A program made the translations under genes and the position numbers. DNA of 64,000 bases, taken from Gemmatimonas sp. (GTDB taxonomy: Bacteria > Gemmatimonadota > Gemmatimonadetes > Gemmatimonadales > Gemmatimonadaceae). Numbering within the stretch: position 1 is the first letter of the stretch; each line of letters opens with the position of its first letter. The DNA is taken from assembly GCF_031426495.1 (NCBI RefSeq), contig NZ_JANPLK010000040.1, positions 124,001 through 188,000 of the forward strand, in the 5' to 3' direction. The notes under the pieces are model-generated. The model searched no databases. It had not been told where the DNA came from and saw only the letters and a program-made list of their open reading frames with translations. Shown in pieces: positions 32,223-41,126 of this stretch.

Positions 32223-33430
32223 CAGCTCAAGTCGTTGCGGGTAATGCCAAGTTCGTCGCGTGCGGTGCGCCACGACGCCAGCCACGCGTCCGCGACAACC
32301 GCCGGCGCAATTCCGATGCGACCGCAGCGTGACACGAAATCATCCCACCACCCCTGCTCGAGTGCGTCGATCACCTCGAGCAATTGCCCGAGCGGCTGCT
32401 GGCGGTCGATCATCGTGTCACGCAGCGCGTTCGGCAGCGCCAAGCGCTCCGCCAGAATTGGCGCCGACGCGCCGAGTGCGAATTCGAGCGTCGAGAGCAG
32501 GCCGGCAATCAGGCGCATGCGCGGATGTGGTGCGTTGTCGAGTGCGGAACCCACTCGCTCGCACGCACGCGCGCGACGCAGTGCGATGAATCCGAGTTCG
32601 GCATCTTGCGCGGCATCACCGATCAGTCGTGCGGCCACGGACACCAGGCGGTCCATGATGGCATCGCGACCGAGCATCGTGATCGCGTGCGTGACCGAAC
32701 GTGGCCCGCGCACGCCGAGCGAGGCCGAGCCCATGGCGCGCAACAGCGATGCCGCCAAGTGGGGATCATCATGCACGAAGGTGTCGAACGACGAATCGGT
32801 GGGACGGCCATCGGCAAATGCCGCGAGCATCGTGATCGCGCGGATCACGCTCTCTTCTGTGGTCCGGTCCACCGGTACACCGGCGCCACGCGCCAACAAG
32901 CGCCCGCTGTATAGTGGCACGCCCGTTTGCAGCACGCGGTGGCGCGTCAGGCGGTCGTCGACGCCGCGCACGAGCGGCCGGAGACCCGCGTCGAGCAGCA
33001 CCCGCACGCGACTCTCGAGGGCACTGGGCGGCGTGTGCGCCGCATCGAGTACGATCGTACTCCCCACCAACGACGGAGGAAGCGGGTCACCGTCGGGAAA
33101 TCCTTGGAGCGCGAAGTGAAAGCCGGCGCCAAGCAACCGATCGACCGCGCGCCGCGTCGCGGGGTCGTCGAGCGACTCCGTTGCCAGGAGCCACACGGCA
33201 TCGGCCGAGGCGAAGCGGGTAATCGCACCTTCGCGCACGATCGTGGACGTGATCGGCACCACGAGACTCCGACCGGCGAGACGCGTGAGCGCCCCCACCA
33301 TGTCTACGAGTCGGCGGGCATCACCGTCTGGATCCGAACCACTGCGGCGCGGATCGGCCGGGCAGGTCGAAACCGCATACCCGATAACGCGGTCGCGACG
33401 ATCACGAATCGGCATCAGCGAGGTCAGCAT
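32222..33430 (-). CDS. Degenerate EAL plus HDOD signalling protein
   Basis: The 402-residue protein has the EAL-HDOD layout of the YuxH/CdgJ group. Residues ~1-190 follow the EAL fold (RVIGYAVSTCP start; LDDPATRRAVDRLLGAGFHFALQGF; VLLDAGLRPLVRGVDD; HRVLQTGVPLYSGRLLA) but have no EAL motif or metal-binding acidic set. Phosphodiesterase activity is therefore very unlikely. Residues ~200-395 are HDOD: SVIRAITMLAAFADG, PHLAASLLRAMGSASLGV and VTHAITMLGRDAIMDRLVSVAARL. Relatives act as c-di-GMP-independent regulators of motility or pili. It is translationally coupled to the acidic-tailed protein downstream. The start at 33430 leaves 21 bases from the CHAD-CYTH gene. Confidence 0.88.
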   Translation of the reverse strand: MLTSLMPIRDRRDRVIGYAVSTCPADPRRSGSDPDGDARRLVDMVGALTRLAGRSLVVPITSTIVREGAITRFASADAVWLLATESLDDPATRRAVDRLLGAGFHFALQGFPDGDPLPPSLVGSTIVLDAAHTPPSALESRVRVLLDAGLRPLVRGVDDRLTRHRVLQTGVPLYSGRLLARGAGVPVDRTTEESVIRAITMLAAFADGRPTDSSFDTFVHDDPHLAASLLRAMGSASLGVRGPRSVTHAITMLGRDAIMDRLVSVAARLIGDAAQDAELGFIALRRARACERVGSALDNAPHPRMRLIAGLLSTLEFALGASAPILAERLALPNALRDTMIDRQQPLGQLLEVIDALEQGWWDDFVSRCGRIGIAPAVVADAWLASWRTARDELGITRNDLS

Positions 33431-33451
33431 ACGCGGCTCCGCTTCACGCGA

Positions 33452-34966
33452 TCAGCGCGGCGCGCGCTCGGCGCGCGCCAGCACCGAGTTGAAGAATGCC
33501 GGCTCGCCGGTGACGTCGCGCTCCACATACGGCGCGAGCCATGCAGGGAGTGCCGGTTGGTCGTCAAGCCCCGAGAGCTCGACTTCGGCGAGCACGAGAT
33601 CGCGATCGAGAAAGACGTCGATCTCCCACGCATATGCCTCATCGCGCACGACGTGCCGCTGCTTACGTACGCGCGCCGCCGCGGTGAGCGGCCACATCGC
33701 CTCGAACAACTCGCGGCTCGTACCCTCGTCGATTTCGACACGGGCCTGTGCGGGACCGAGTTTCACATTCCGCCAGCACACGACTGTTCCATCGGGATTG
33801 GTGGATCGACGCAATCGCTCGCGCAGCGCGGTCCCGGGCAGCCAGCCTTGCTCGATCAGTGTTGGCGATACGGCGGCGGCCACCGGTGGTACGCGAGTCA
33901 GGAGATACTTGCGTTCGATCTCGAGCGGCACGCCGGCCTCGGTTGCCGGTGCGCTGTCACGCCGCAGCTCGACGACGGCCAACTCGAGCGACTTCATCAC
34001 GCTGTCGATCCGCGCGCACCAATCCAGCGTGAACGCTTCGTAGTGCGCGAGCGCAACCGCCCCCAAGGCGCGATGCAGCGCCGGGAGCTTGGCCTTGAGC
34101 GCCCGCTCCGCCAAGAGATCCGCGTCGCGCACGGCGCCGAGCAGGTCCTGCCCCCGCGTGGCGAGTTCGTACCAGGCGCCCAACGCCGGACGCGATTTGG
34201 CGAAGGGTGCGAGCATGGCGCGCTGCCGCTTGAGCCGGATGCGTACCCGATGCATCGCGTCGCGCGAGGCCACGCTGGTCACGCCCTCGAGATCACGCCG
34301 TAGTCGCACCGACGCCCGTTCAACGCGTGTGGCGAGATGGCGCGCGAACGGCGTGGGTGTCGCCGGCATGCCCACGCGATGCATGAGCAGGTACGTGGAC
34401 AGGCGAGCCACCAGACGGTCCACGATCGGATCGAGATGCTTCTCGAACGCGCGCGTGACGTTGGCGGACGAGCGTGACGCGCGTCGGTCGAGGATGGCAC
34501 GCAGACGGATGGCTTCGTCGCGCGCGACGGCGGGCAGCTGTTCCATTTCCGCGTCGAGCCACGAGCGTTGTACGTCGGCATCGCGCACGGCATTGGTCGC
34601 TTGCCCCAGTGCCCGAAGTGCACGCAGTGTGCGTCCGTCGACCGCGCCATCAAGCGCAGTCTCATGCTCTCGCAGCACCGCACGCAGCCGCCGTAGCGAG
34701 ACGCGAGCGCGGTGCAACGTTTCGGCATCCGTCCCGAACGCGGTACCGGCCGTGGCCAGGGGAGCACCGGTCAACAGCGCCGCCTCGCCGGGCGGGAGCG
34801 CCTTGGGCGACCCGATGGCCGACGGCTGCCACCGCGCACGCGCCTCACAGAGCTGTTCGAGCCAGTGCAAGGCGACCACCCGCGCGCCTTCCTGCGCCGG
34901 CCGGCGAAGTACCTCCGGCAACAGGCGGCGCAGATCGGTCGCGGTCAGGAGAGCACCGTCAGCCAT
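33452..34966 (-). CDS. CHAD-CYTH fusion, probable polyphosphate-linked protein
   Basis: From the ATG at 34966 the protein is 504 residues; in-frame ATGs at 34975 and 34984 are possible. The N-terminal ~340 residues are a CHAD domain with repeated histidine-arginine helices (LHRARVSLRRLRAVLREHE; DAMHRVRIRLKRQRAML), which bind polyphosphate. The C-terminal ~150 residues are a CYTH/triphosphate-tunnel domain, recognised by EIERKYLL (ExExK) and later AYAWEIDVFLDRDLVLAEVELSG. In most fusions CYTH precedes CHAD; here the order is reversed. The CYTH part may hydrolyse tripolyphosphate or be only a sensor. The start overlaps the end of the CPXCG gene by 8 bases. Confidence 0.9.
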   Translation of the reverse strand: MADGALLTATDLRRLLPEVLRRPAQEGARVVALHWLEQLCEARARWQPSAIGSPKALPPGEAALLTGAPLATAGTAFGTDAETLHRARVSLRRLRAVLREHETALDGAVDGRTLRALRALGQATNAVRDADVQRSWLDAEMEQLPAVARDEAIRLRAILDRRASRSSANVTRAFEKHLDPIVDRLVARLSTYLLMHRVGMPATPTPFARHLATRVERASVRLRRDLEGVTSVASRDAMHRVRIRLKRQRAMLAPFAKSRPALGAWYELATRGQDLLGAVRDADLLAERALKAKLPALHRALGAVALAHYEAFTLDWCARIDSVMKSLELAVVELRRDSAPATEAGVPLEIERKYLLTRVPPVAAAVSPTLIEQGWLPGTALRERLRRSTNPDGTVVCWRNVKLGPAQARVEIDEGTSRELFEAMWPLTAAARVRKQRHVVRDEAYAWEIDVFLDRDLVLAEVELSGLDDQPALPAWLAPYVERDVTGEPAFFNSVLARAERAPR

Positions 34967-35267
34967 CGTTGTCATCGTGATCATCGTTCGCGTCGACGTG
35001 CACGTGGGCCGTGCCGTCGTCGTCGTAACTCACGGACACCAGCCACGGACGACAGCAGACCTGACAGTCTTCGACGTACTGCTGATGCGTCCCGGAGCCC
35101 GGGTCGAGTGTGATCTCGACCGGTTCGCCGCAGTACGGGCAGTGCACCTCCCCGACGAGATCGGCCACGCCGTCGCCGAGTGGAAACTCCTCGTCGTCGA
35201 GCGCGTCTTCGGCCTCATCGGGATCGCCGGCGTCATCCGGCAGGTCCCACTCTTCCCGATTACCCAT
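34959..35267 (-). CDS. CPXCG-motif zinc-ribbon protein
   Basis: A 102-residue acidic protein. The zinc ribbon is HCPYCGEPVEITLDPGSG, then DCQVCCRPWLVSV, giving a CPxC...CxxC knuckle typical of the short Cys_rich_CPXCG family. The first ~35 residues and the last ~15 are Asp/Glu-rich (DDAGDPDEAEDALDDEE; DANDDHDDNDG). It is probably structural or nucleic-acid related; the family has no defined function. Leads the minus-strand operon that includes the CHAD-CYTH protein. Confidence 0.85.
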   Translation of the reverse strand: MGNREEWDLPDDAGDPDEAEDALDDEEFPLGDGVADLVGEVHCPYCGEPVEITLDPGSGTHQQYVEDCQVCCRPWLVSVSYDDDGTAHVHVDANDDHDDNDG

Positions 35268-35331
35268 GTTGGCACAGTGTAAGCATGCGCGTAATCAAAC
35301 GTGGCTGCCGCCCCTGTCCACCTCTGGCGTG

Positions 35332-36798
35332 TTAGTTCTGCTTCAACAGCAGCGTCCGGTCGCCGGTGGCTACCGCAAGGGCAGCACGGGCGCCCGCCAC
35401 CTTGGCCTCCACCGCCGCGAGCTTCACGGCCTCGTCGAGCACCAAGCGCTCGCGCAGGTTCAGAATGAGGAGCGTGCCCTCGCCATTCTCGTAGCGCACC
35501 TGCTCGGCATCGCGCAGTAACCTCGCGTTCCGTACGTTCGCCACCTGTCGCTGTCGAAGGCGCTCGAGATTGAAGATGTCGAAGATCGCGGCGCGTGCGT
35601 CGAACTCGACCTCGCGTCGCAGCCGGTCCCGCTCGAGTCGCTGAAATTCAAGGCGCTGGCCCGACGCCGCAAAGCGTCCGGTTTCCTTCAGGAAGAGCAA
35701 GGGCGACTTGATGCTGAGTCCGGCCTTGTAGTTGTTGTCGAGCCGCTCACCGTCAAAAAACGACTGCTCGCTGTCGCTCGCCCCAAGTCCGGCCAGTTTC
35801 GCTTCGGCCAGTGGCAGGAGCGCCTGTGTCGTGAACAGTCGCTGGGCCTCCGCCTGCTTGATACGCGCCTGTACCTTGAGCAGATCCGGATTTCGGCGCG
35901 TCGCGACGTCGAGCAGCTCCACCAGTCGCGTGGAGTCGATCCCCACTCGTTCGATGCCGAGCAGCACGGGCTTCGCATCCGCGGGCAGTGGGACCGGGCG
36001 GCCCACGTCATCCCAGAGATACGCCGTGACGTCGAGCGACGAGAGGTAGAAAGACGCCTCCGCCTCGAAGCGGGTGACTTCGCGGCGCTGCAATTCCAGC
36101 AGCGCTTCGATGGTGTCGATCGGCGCGGTCTCCCCGTTCGCCACACGCCGCCGGACCGCCTGCAACCGGAACTCCGCCAACGCCTCGCCTTCCTGCGCGA
36201 TCATGCGACGGCGCCAGCTTTCGTACCACACGCCGTAATCCTTGGCGGCCGAGAAGAGCAGCTTGTTCACGATCGCCGTACGATCGGCGTCGCCGGCATC
36301 CCGCGCCGCGCGCGCCTGCTGCAGTGCGTTCCGACGTTCGTCGGTCAGGATGCGCTGGCCAAGCGGAATGGAGATGCCCGCTTCGAGCGTGCCGTTGGCG
36401 GCGGTGCGTCGGTCTGGGTTGAAATACCGGCCCATCGTCCGATCGAACGCAATGGTCACGTCCGCGCCGATCGGCAACGGAATCTTCAGTTGCGCGTCGA
36501 AGTAGTTGTAGTACTCCGTGCCGCCGAACTTCTTCTGATCCCACGAGGCGGTCACGGTGGGGTCGAAGGCGCCCCACGCGGTCCGGAGCTCCGAGCGCGC
36601 CTGCTCGGCGACCAGACGTGCCTGCGTCGCTACGGGATGGTTGGCGAGAATGGCGTCCACGAACGCCGGAAACGTGAATGGCGTACCGAGCGTGTCGAGC
36701 GCGCCCGGTGCCGCTTGTGCCGAGATCGAGCGCGAGATCGATACCGTGCAGCAAAGACCGATTGTCGCGGCGAGCATCGTGCGCAGGAAACGCGTCAC
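35332..36798 (-). CDS. TolC-family outer-membrane channel of a type I secretion operon
   Basis: The 488-residue product starts at a GTG at 36798 that overlaps the stop of the HlyD gene (GTGA), with a GGAAAGAAG ribosome site. A signal peptide follows (LAATIGLCCTVSISRSISAQAAP). The two-fold repeat of long helices and strands is typical of TolC: FPAFVDAILANHPVATQARLVAEQARSE and TAVVNKLL-type coiled coils; second half ATRRNPDLLKVQARIKQAEAQRL and VANVRNARLLRDAEQVRYENGEGTLL. It forms the outer-membrane tunnel for the ABC/HlyD partners upstream. The last gene of the three-gene operon. Confidence 0.92.
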   Translation of the reverse strand: MTRFLRTMLAATIGLCCTVSISRSISAQAAPGALDTLGTPFTFPAFVDAILANHPVATQARLVAEQARSELRTAWGAFDPTVTASWDQKKFGGTEYYNYFDAQLKIPLPIGADVTIAFDRTMGRYFNPDRRTAANGTLEAGISIPLGQRILTDERRNALQQARAARDAGDADRTAIVNKLLFSAAKDYGVWYESWRRRMIAQEGEALAEFRLQAVRRRVANGETAPIDTIEALLELQRREVTRFEAEASFYLSSLDVTAYLWDDVGRPVPLPADAKPVLLGIERVGIDSTRLVELLDVATRRNPDLLKVQARIKQAEAQRLFTTQALLPLAEAKLAGLGASDSEQSFFDGERLDNNYKAGLSIKSPLLFLKETGRFAASGQRLEFQRLERDRLRREVEFDARAAIFDIFNLERLRQRQVANVRNARLLRDAEQVRYENGEGTLLILNLRERLVLDEAVKLAAVEAKVAGARAALAVATGDRTLLLKQN

Positions 36799-38156
36799 TT
36801 CTTTCCTGCGCTTTTCGAGTCGCTCTTGCCCGCGCCCTTCCCGCCCGCCACCGCGTCGGCCGGCAGCGCTTCGTTGGGATTGATCGACAGCGGGAAGCCG
36901 TTGAGCTGACGCCAGATCTCCCATCCAACGGTCACGTTGTCGAGCATGGCCCAGCCTTGCACACCCGTGCCAAGGCGGAGCTGCGCGGGCCACGCGCCAT
37001 CGTTCGTCGTGTCCGGCACCAGCAATACGCGGAACTGCCCCGAGCGATTCGGAAATTGATCGATGACGGCGACCTGCGCGCCGAATGTCCCCGATGCCAC
37101 CTGCGGCCATCCCGAGATCTGCAGGGCTGGCCAGCCGTCGAAGAAGATGCGTACGTGACGCCCGGGTTTGAGCAGCGCGATATCCATCGGTTTGACGAAG
37201 AGCTCGACGGCCTTGCTCGGTCGGGCCGGCTGAATGGTGACAATGGGCTCGCCGGCTTTCACGATCTCGCCCTGTCCAGCCTTCGTGGCGCGCACGACGT
37301 AGCCATCCTGCGGCGCTTCGATGAGGTAGAAGCCGTTGCGAATGGTGAGCGAGCCGACCTTGTCCTTGAGCTTGGCCACCTCCGAGCGGCCTTCGCTGAC
37401 CTCGGCGAGCGTCGACGCACGATCGGACCGCGCCTTCGAAATCTTCTCGCCATACTCCGCCGGAACGCTCGAGAGATCCGTCTGGACGCTGAGGAGCATC
37501 TGCTGCTTCTCTACCAACTTGGCGGACGCAGATTGCGCACGGATCTGAAACGCCTGCAGCTCGTTGACCGAGACGAGACCGAGCGTGTCGCGGAAGAGGC
37601 GTTCGCGGCGACGCAGCTGATCGCGCGCCACCGAATCCTCTAACACCGCCTGGCGAACTTCGGCGCGATACTGCTCGATCTTGTTCGCGGTCTGCTGCAG
37701 CTTGAAATCGCGTTGCGCGTCGAGCTGGGAAATCAGCGTGGTGAGGGCGGCGGCCTTGTTCTGCTTCTCGCCGATCGCGGACTCCTTCGCCGACTGCTGC
37801 TGCGAGGTGAGCGGCAGCACGTTGGGATTGAGGTACTCCTCCTTGATCTCGGAGATGCGGACGATGCTGTCGCCCTTGCTCACGTACTGACCTTCCTGCA
37901 CGTACCACTGCTCGATGCGGCCATCGATCCGCGTGGGCAGTTCCTGCGGACGGTCGGCGGGATTGAGGGCCGTGACGGTACCTTCGCCGCGGACACTCTG
38001 CTGCCAGGGCACGAAGAGCACGAGGAACAGCGTGATGAGAATGCCCAGCAGCCAGCGGGATACGATGCGGCTGGTGTTCGCTTCGCCCAACAGCGCCGTC
38101 GTTTCCAACGGCAGGTGTTTGAGTTCGCGTTCGATATCGAGATCGGACAAGGCCAT
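36795..38156 (-). CDS. HlyD-family membrane fusion protein
   Basis: The 453-residue protein has a cytoplasmic N-terminus, one membrane helix (LLGILITLFLVLFVPW) and then the periplasmic adaptor. The biotinyl-lipoyl half-motif LPTRIDGRIEQWYVQEGQYVSKGDSIVRI is split from its partner FYLIEAPQDGYVVRATKAGQGEIVKAGEPIVTI by a ~190-residue coiled-coil hairpin (EKQNKAAALTTLISQL; AEVSEGRSEVAKLKDKV). A Lys-rich tail (GKSDSKSAGKK) closes it. It bridges the ABC transporter to the TolC channel. It begins 5 bases after the ABC gene and overlaps the TolC gene by 4, so the operon is tightly coupled. Confidence 0.93.
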   Translation of the reverse strand: MALSDLDIERELKHLPLETTALLGEANTSRIVSRWLLGILITLFLVLFVPWQQSVRGEGTVTALNPADRPQELPTRIDGRIEQWYVQEGQYVSKGDSIVRISEIKEEYLNPNVLPLTSQQQSAKESAIGEKQNKAAALTTLISQLDAQRDFKLQQTANKIEQYRAEVRQAVLEDSVARDQLRRRERLFRDTLGLVSVNELQAFQIRAQSASAKLVEKQQMLLSVQTDLSSVPAEYGEKISKARSDRASTLAEVSEGRSEVAKLKDKVGSLTIRNGFYLIEAPQDGYVVRATKAGQGEIVKAGEPIVTIQPARPSKAVELFVKPMDIALLKPGRHVRIFFDGWPALQISGWPQVASGTFGAQVAVIDQFPNRSGQFRVLLVPDTTNDGAWPAQLRLGTGVQGWAMLDNVTVGWEIWRQLNGFPLSINPNEALPADAVAGGKGAGKSDSKSAGKK

Positions 38157-38161
38157 GGTAT

Positions 38162-40384
38162 TCAGGCTCCCGTGGTCATGGGCGTCTCGTGCAGCAAGTT
38201 GCGGCACATCGGGTCCTGTCGCAGGACGCTGAACGGGCCTTCGCGCACGATCTGACCTTGATCGACCACGAGCACGCGGTCGAACGCGGCCAGCAACTGG
38301 GGATCGTGCGACACCGTGATGACCGTCCACGGCCGGTTGCGATCGGTGAGCAGCTTGATGATGAGCGTGCGCGACGCGGCGTCGAGGTTCTGGAAGAAGT
38401 CGTCGAGCACGATGAGGCGCGGACGGCCAACCATGCCTTGCGCCACGAGCAGCTTGCTCGCGAGATGAGCGGGCAGCGTTCGTCCACCGTTCGTGAGTTC
38501 GGTCTGGATGCCCTGCGGCAGCTGCTGGATTTCGTCCGTGAGGGCAAGGTCGTCAAGCGCCTCGCGGACATCGCGCGGCGTGATGTGCGTGCGGCCCACG
38601 CTGACATTCTCCTCCACCGTGCCGTCGAAGAGATCCGTCCACGAGAGCATCTGCCCGATGCGCGCGCGCAGGGCCGGCCGATCCAAATCGCGCAGCGTGA
38701 CGCCGTCGAATCGAATCGTGCCATCGTAATCATCGATCAGGCCGCCGAGCAGCTTGAGCAAAGTGGACTGGCCCGATCCGTCCGAGCCCATGATGGCCAC
38801 CCGTTCGCCGGGCTCGATCTGCAACGTGACACCGTCCACGGAGGCCGAACGCGCCGAGGGATACCGGTAGCGGAGGTCCTTCGTCACGATGGACACGCCC
38901 ACCCCGAGTGTGTGGATCGGCGCGAGGCCGCCGCGGGCTTCGAGCGGCAGATCCGCGACGTGGCCCGACTTGTCCACGCTGGTGAGCACGTCGTATACCG
39001 TGGCGAGACTGGTGATCAACTTTTCGACGCCGGCGAGCACGGTGACGATGACGACTTCGGCCGCCACGAACTGACCGAGCAGCAGCCGGTTGGTTTGCAC
39101 CAGCGTCGCGCCGATGATCAGCACAGCCGCTGTGATGAACGTCTTGAAGCCGATCAGGGCAATGGTCTGCTTTACCAGCACGGCGAAGTGCTTGCGCCGG
39201 TACTTGAGGTAGCCGGTGACCACGTCGTCCATCCGCTCCACCGGCAGCGTGGAGTCGCCGGCATACTTGAACGCGTGAAACGCGCGCGCGATCTCCTCGA
39301 GCCAGTGCACCGCCTTGTACTTGTACTTCGATTCCACAATCGATGTCTCGAGCCCCTCGGGCCCGGACCAGCGAATGATGAACCAGAGTGCAGCCGTGAC
39401 CACGATCGCGAACACGGAAAACCAGGGACTATATAACGTGAGCAGCATGAGGCTGAACACGATCGTGAGCAGCGCCGTGGGGACATCGAGCAGCAGCTTC
39501 TGTACGCCCTTCTGAATCGCGATGGCCTCGAACAGCCGGTTCATCTGCTCGGGCAGATTCTGCTCCAGCGACGCGGCATAGCGTAGCCGCGGAATGCGAA
39601 AGGCGAACTCGAGCGCCATGCGGGCGAAGACGCGCTGCTGGATGCGCTCCACCACCTTGAGAATGCCGATCTGCAGCACACCGGCGATGATCGTCCCCAG
39701 CACGACGAAGGAGATCAGCACGATCACGGGCTGCAGATAGAGCCGGCCCTGGACGATCTGCACGATACCGCCAACGGCGAGTGGCAGAATCAGACTCAAT
39801 CCGCCGGACAGCGTCGCATAAAAAAAGACCGTGAGAATCTCACGACGCTCCCGGGCGAACAGGGCGAAGGTGCGGTCGAGCGGCGTCCGCGGTTCGTGTT
39901 CGTCGGCGCGGCCGGACTCGCCGACGGGACTGTGGGGGTAGGCGCTCGAGAGGGAGCTGTTGGACGGCCGCAGCGCCATTGGCGCCAGTGCCGTCAGCGC
40001 ATTCCCCGAACTCATGCGTCGAAACAGGGTCTCCGCGAGCGAGTCGCCCTGTCCGTCGATGACGATCTCGCTGCCGTCGCGGGGAACCAAGAGCGCCTGG
40101 ACCCGGTCGCTGGCGTCGCGACACACGACGATCGCATCGTCATTGCGCACGTCGACCAGCACGATGGGCACCGTACGCTCCGCGATGGCGAGCTTGAGCG
40201 TATCGAGGGAGATCTGCCGGTCGAGGTAGCCGACATCGACGGCGCCGCCAATAGACCGCAATCGATTCGGCAACGGATCGGTGGACAAGATCTGACGCGT
40301 GAGCGCGCGCCAGCGCGCCTGCTCGACATCGAGTCCGAGCGCAGCGGTAACGAGTTGGTTGACGCGAGTTGCCTGAGCCGACAT
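38162..40384 (-). CDS. Type I secretion ABC transporter with degenerate ATPase motifs
   Basis: The 740-residue protein has an N-terminal ~165-residue region (possible degenerate C39-like or docking domain, no catalytic Cys seen), a six-helix membrane domain (~185-465) and a nucleotide-binding domain (~495-735). Key ATPase residues are altered. Walker A reads GSDGSGQST at 533-541, so the invariant Lys is Gln539. The ABC signature is TNGGRTLPAHL instead of LSGGQ-type. Walker B is RLIVLDDFF, with Asp662 in place of the catalytic Glu. The His of the H-loop (VSHD, His693) is kept. ATP hydrolysis is doubtful, unless a partner subunit supplies a proper site. It heads an operon with HlyD and TolC genes. 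The substrate is not evident. Confidence 0.9.
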   Translation of the reverse strand: MSAQATRVNQLVTAALGLDVEQARWRALTRQILSTDPLPNRLRSIGGAVDVGYLDRQISLDTLKLAIAERTVPIVLVDVRNDDAIVVCRDASDRVQALLVPRDGSEIVIDGQGDSLAETLFRRMSSGNALTALAPMALRPSNSSLSSAYPHSPVGESGRADEHEPRTPLDRTFALFARERREILTVFFYATLSGGLSLILPLAVGGIVQIVQGRLYLQPVIVLISFVVLGTIIAGVLQIGILKVVERIQQRVFARMALEFAFRIPRLRYAASLEQNLPEQMNRLFEAIAIQKGVQKLLLDVPTALLTIVFSLMLLTLYSPWFSVFAIVVTAALWFIIRWSGPEGLETSIVESKYKYKAVHWLEEIARAFHAFKYAGDSTLPVERMDDVVTGYLKYRRKHFAVLVKQTIALIGFKTFITAAVLIIGATLVQTNRLLLGQFVAAEVVIVTVLAGVEKLITSLATVYDVLTSVDKSGHVADLPLEARGGLAPIHTLGVGVSIVTKDLRYRYPSARSASVDGVTLQIEPGERVAIMGSDGSGQSTLLKLLGGLIDDYDGTIRFDGVTLRDLDRPALRARIGQMLSWTDLFDGTVEENVSVGRTHITPRDVREALDDLALTDEIQQLPQGIQTELTNGGRTLPAHLASKLLVAQGMVGRPRLIVLDDFFQNLDAASRTLIIKLLTDRNRPWTVITVSHDPQLLAAFDRVLVVDQGQIVREGPFSVLRQDPMCRNLLHETPMTTGA

Positions 40385-40501
40385 GACGCAATTGGGGGAG
40401 CTATGAGCAAGAACGTCCCGTCGTCGCGTCGGGCGACGAGGGCGAACGCGATGAGAGGCGGGCCTGAGTGCCCGCGCTCCAGAGACCGGTGCCGCGAGTG
40501 A

Positions 40502-40942
40502 TCAGCGGTGGATCGGCGGGGCTCGTGTCGGCGCTGAGCCCAGCCGGCCATCGCGACGCTGCGCAGAGACACGCGCGACGGTTGGTGTGCTACGATGCCG
40601 ATCGTACGAGGAGCGGGCAAGAGAATCACCCGTACGCTCGACGCCGGGGATCTGCGACGACGCCGTGCGCTGGCCGCGGCGTCCGCCGCTGCGCTGCCAG
40701 GCGGCGCGCGCGGTGGGGGCCAGCCGCGCCGAGGCGCGATCAGTCGGTGCGGCGTGGTTCATCGCCAGCACGCGCTGCGCCGACTCGATCCGGAACCGGC
40801 CGCTCTCCAGGTTCGTGGCGGTATGCTGCATGGTCGGCAGGGGCCGAGAGGCCATCGGCGCACCGGCGAGCAACACGCACACCATGGCCGCACAGGCCAA
40901 AGCGAGGTGAACCAGCCAGCTGGGACGAGGCGCTGCAGTCAT
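40502..40942 (-). CDS. Possible small exported protein, unknown function
   Basis: A 146-residue frame 117 bases upstream of the ABC transporter gene on the same strand. The start (MTAAPRPSWLVHLALACAAMVCVLLAGAPMAS) has a hydrophobic stretch that could be a signal peptide or membrane anchor. The remainder is rich in Arg, Ser, Ala and Pro without recognisable motifs, which is also what a non-coding GC-rich frame would give. The hydrophobic N-terminus is the only support. If real it could be a substrate or accessory of the adjacent exporter, but nothing shows this. Confidence 0.35.
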   Translation of the reverse strand: MTAAPRPSWLVHLALACAAMVCVLLAGAPMASRPLPTMQHTATNLESGRFRIESAQRVLAMNHAAPTDRASARLAPTARAAWQRSGGRRGQRTASSQIPGVERTGDSLARSSYDRHRSTPTVARVSAQRRDGRLGSAPTRAPPIHR

Positions 40943-41126
40943 ACGGTCAACAAATACGACATCACTGATCGGGATTCAAGCGGCTTCGGAGTTAAGATTG
41001 GTCGCGATCGGTAGGCGCGACCGATTCGTGACACTTTCTTCTGGCACCGGCGTACGGCTCATCACCAGCAGATCGCACTCGGCGGTTCTGTCACAGGCTC
41101 TAATTGCACGATCAACGCGCCTATCC

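Noticed and set aside
36799..37908. Upstream extension of the TolC frame
   Set aside because: Lies inside the HlyD gene in another frame; signal peptide and GTGA coupling place the start at 36798.
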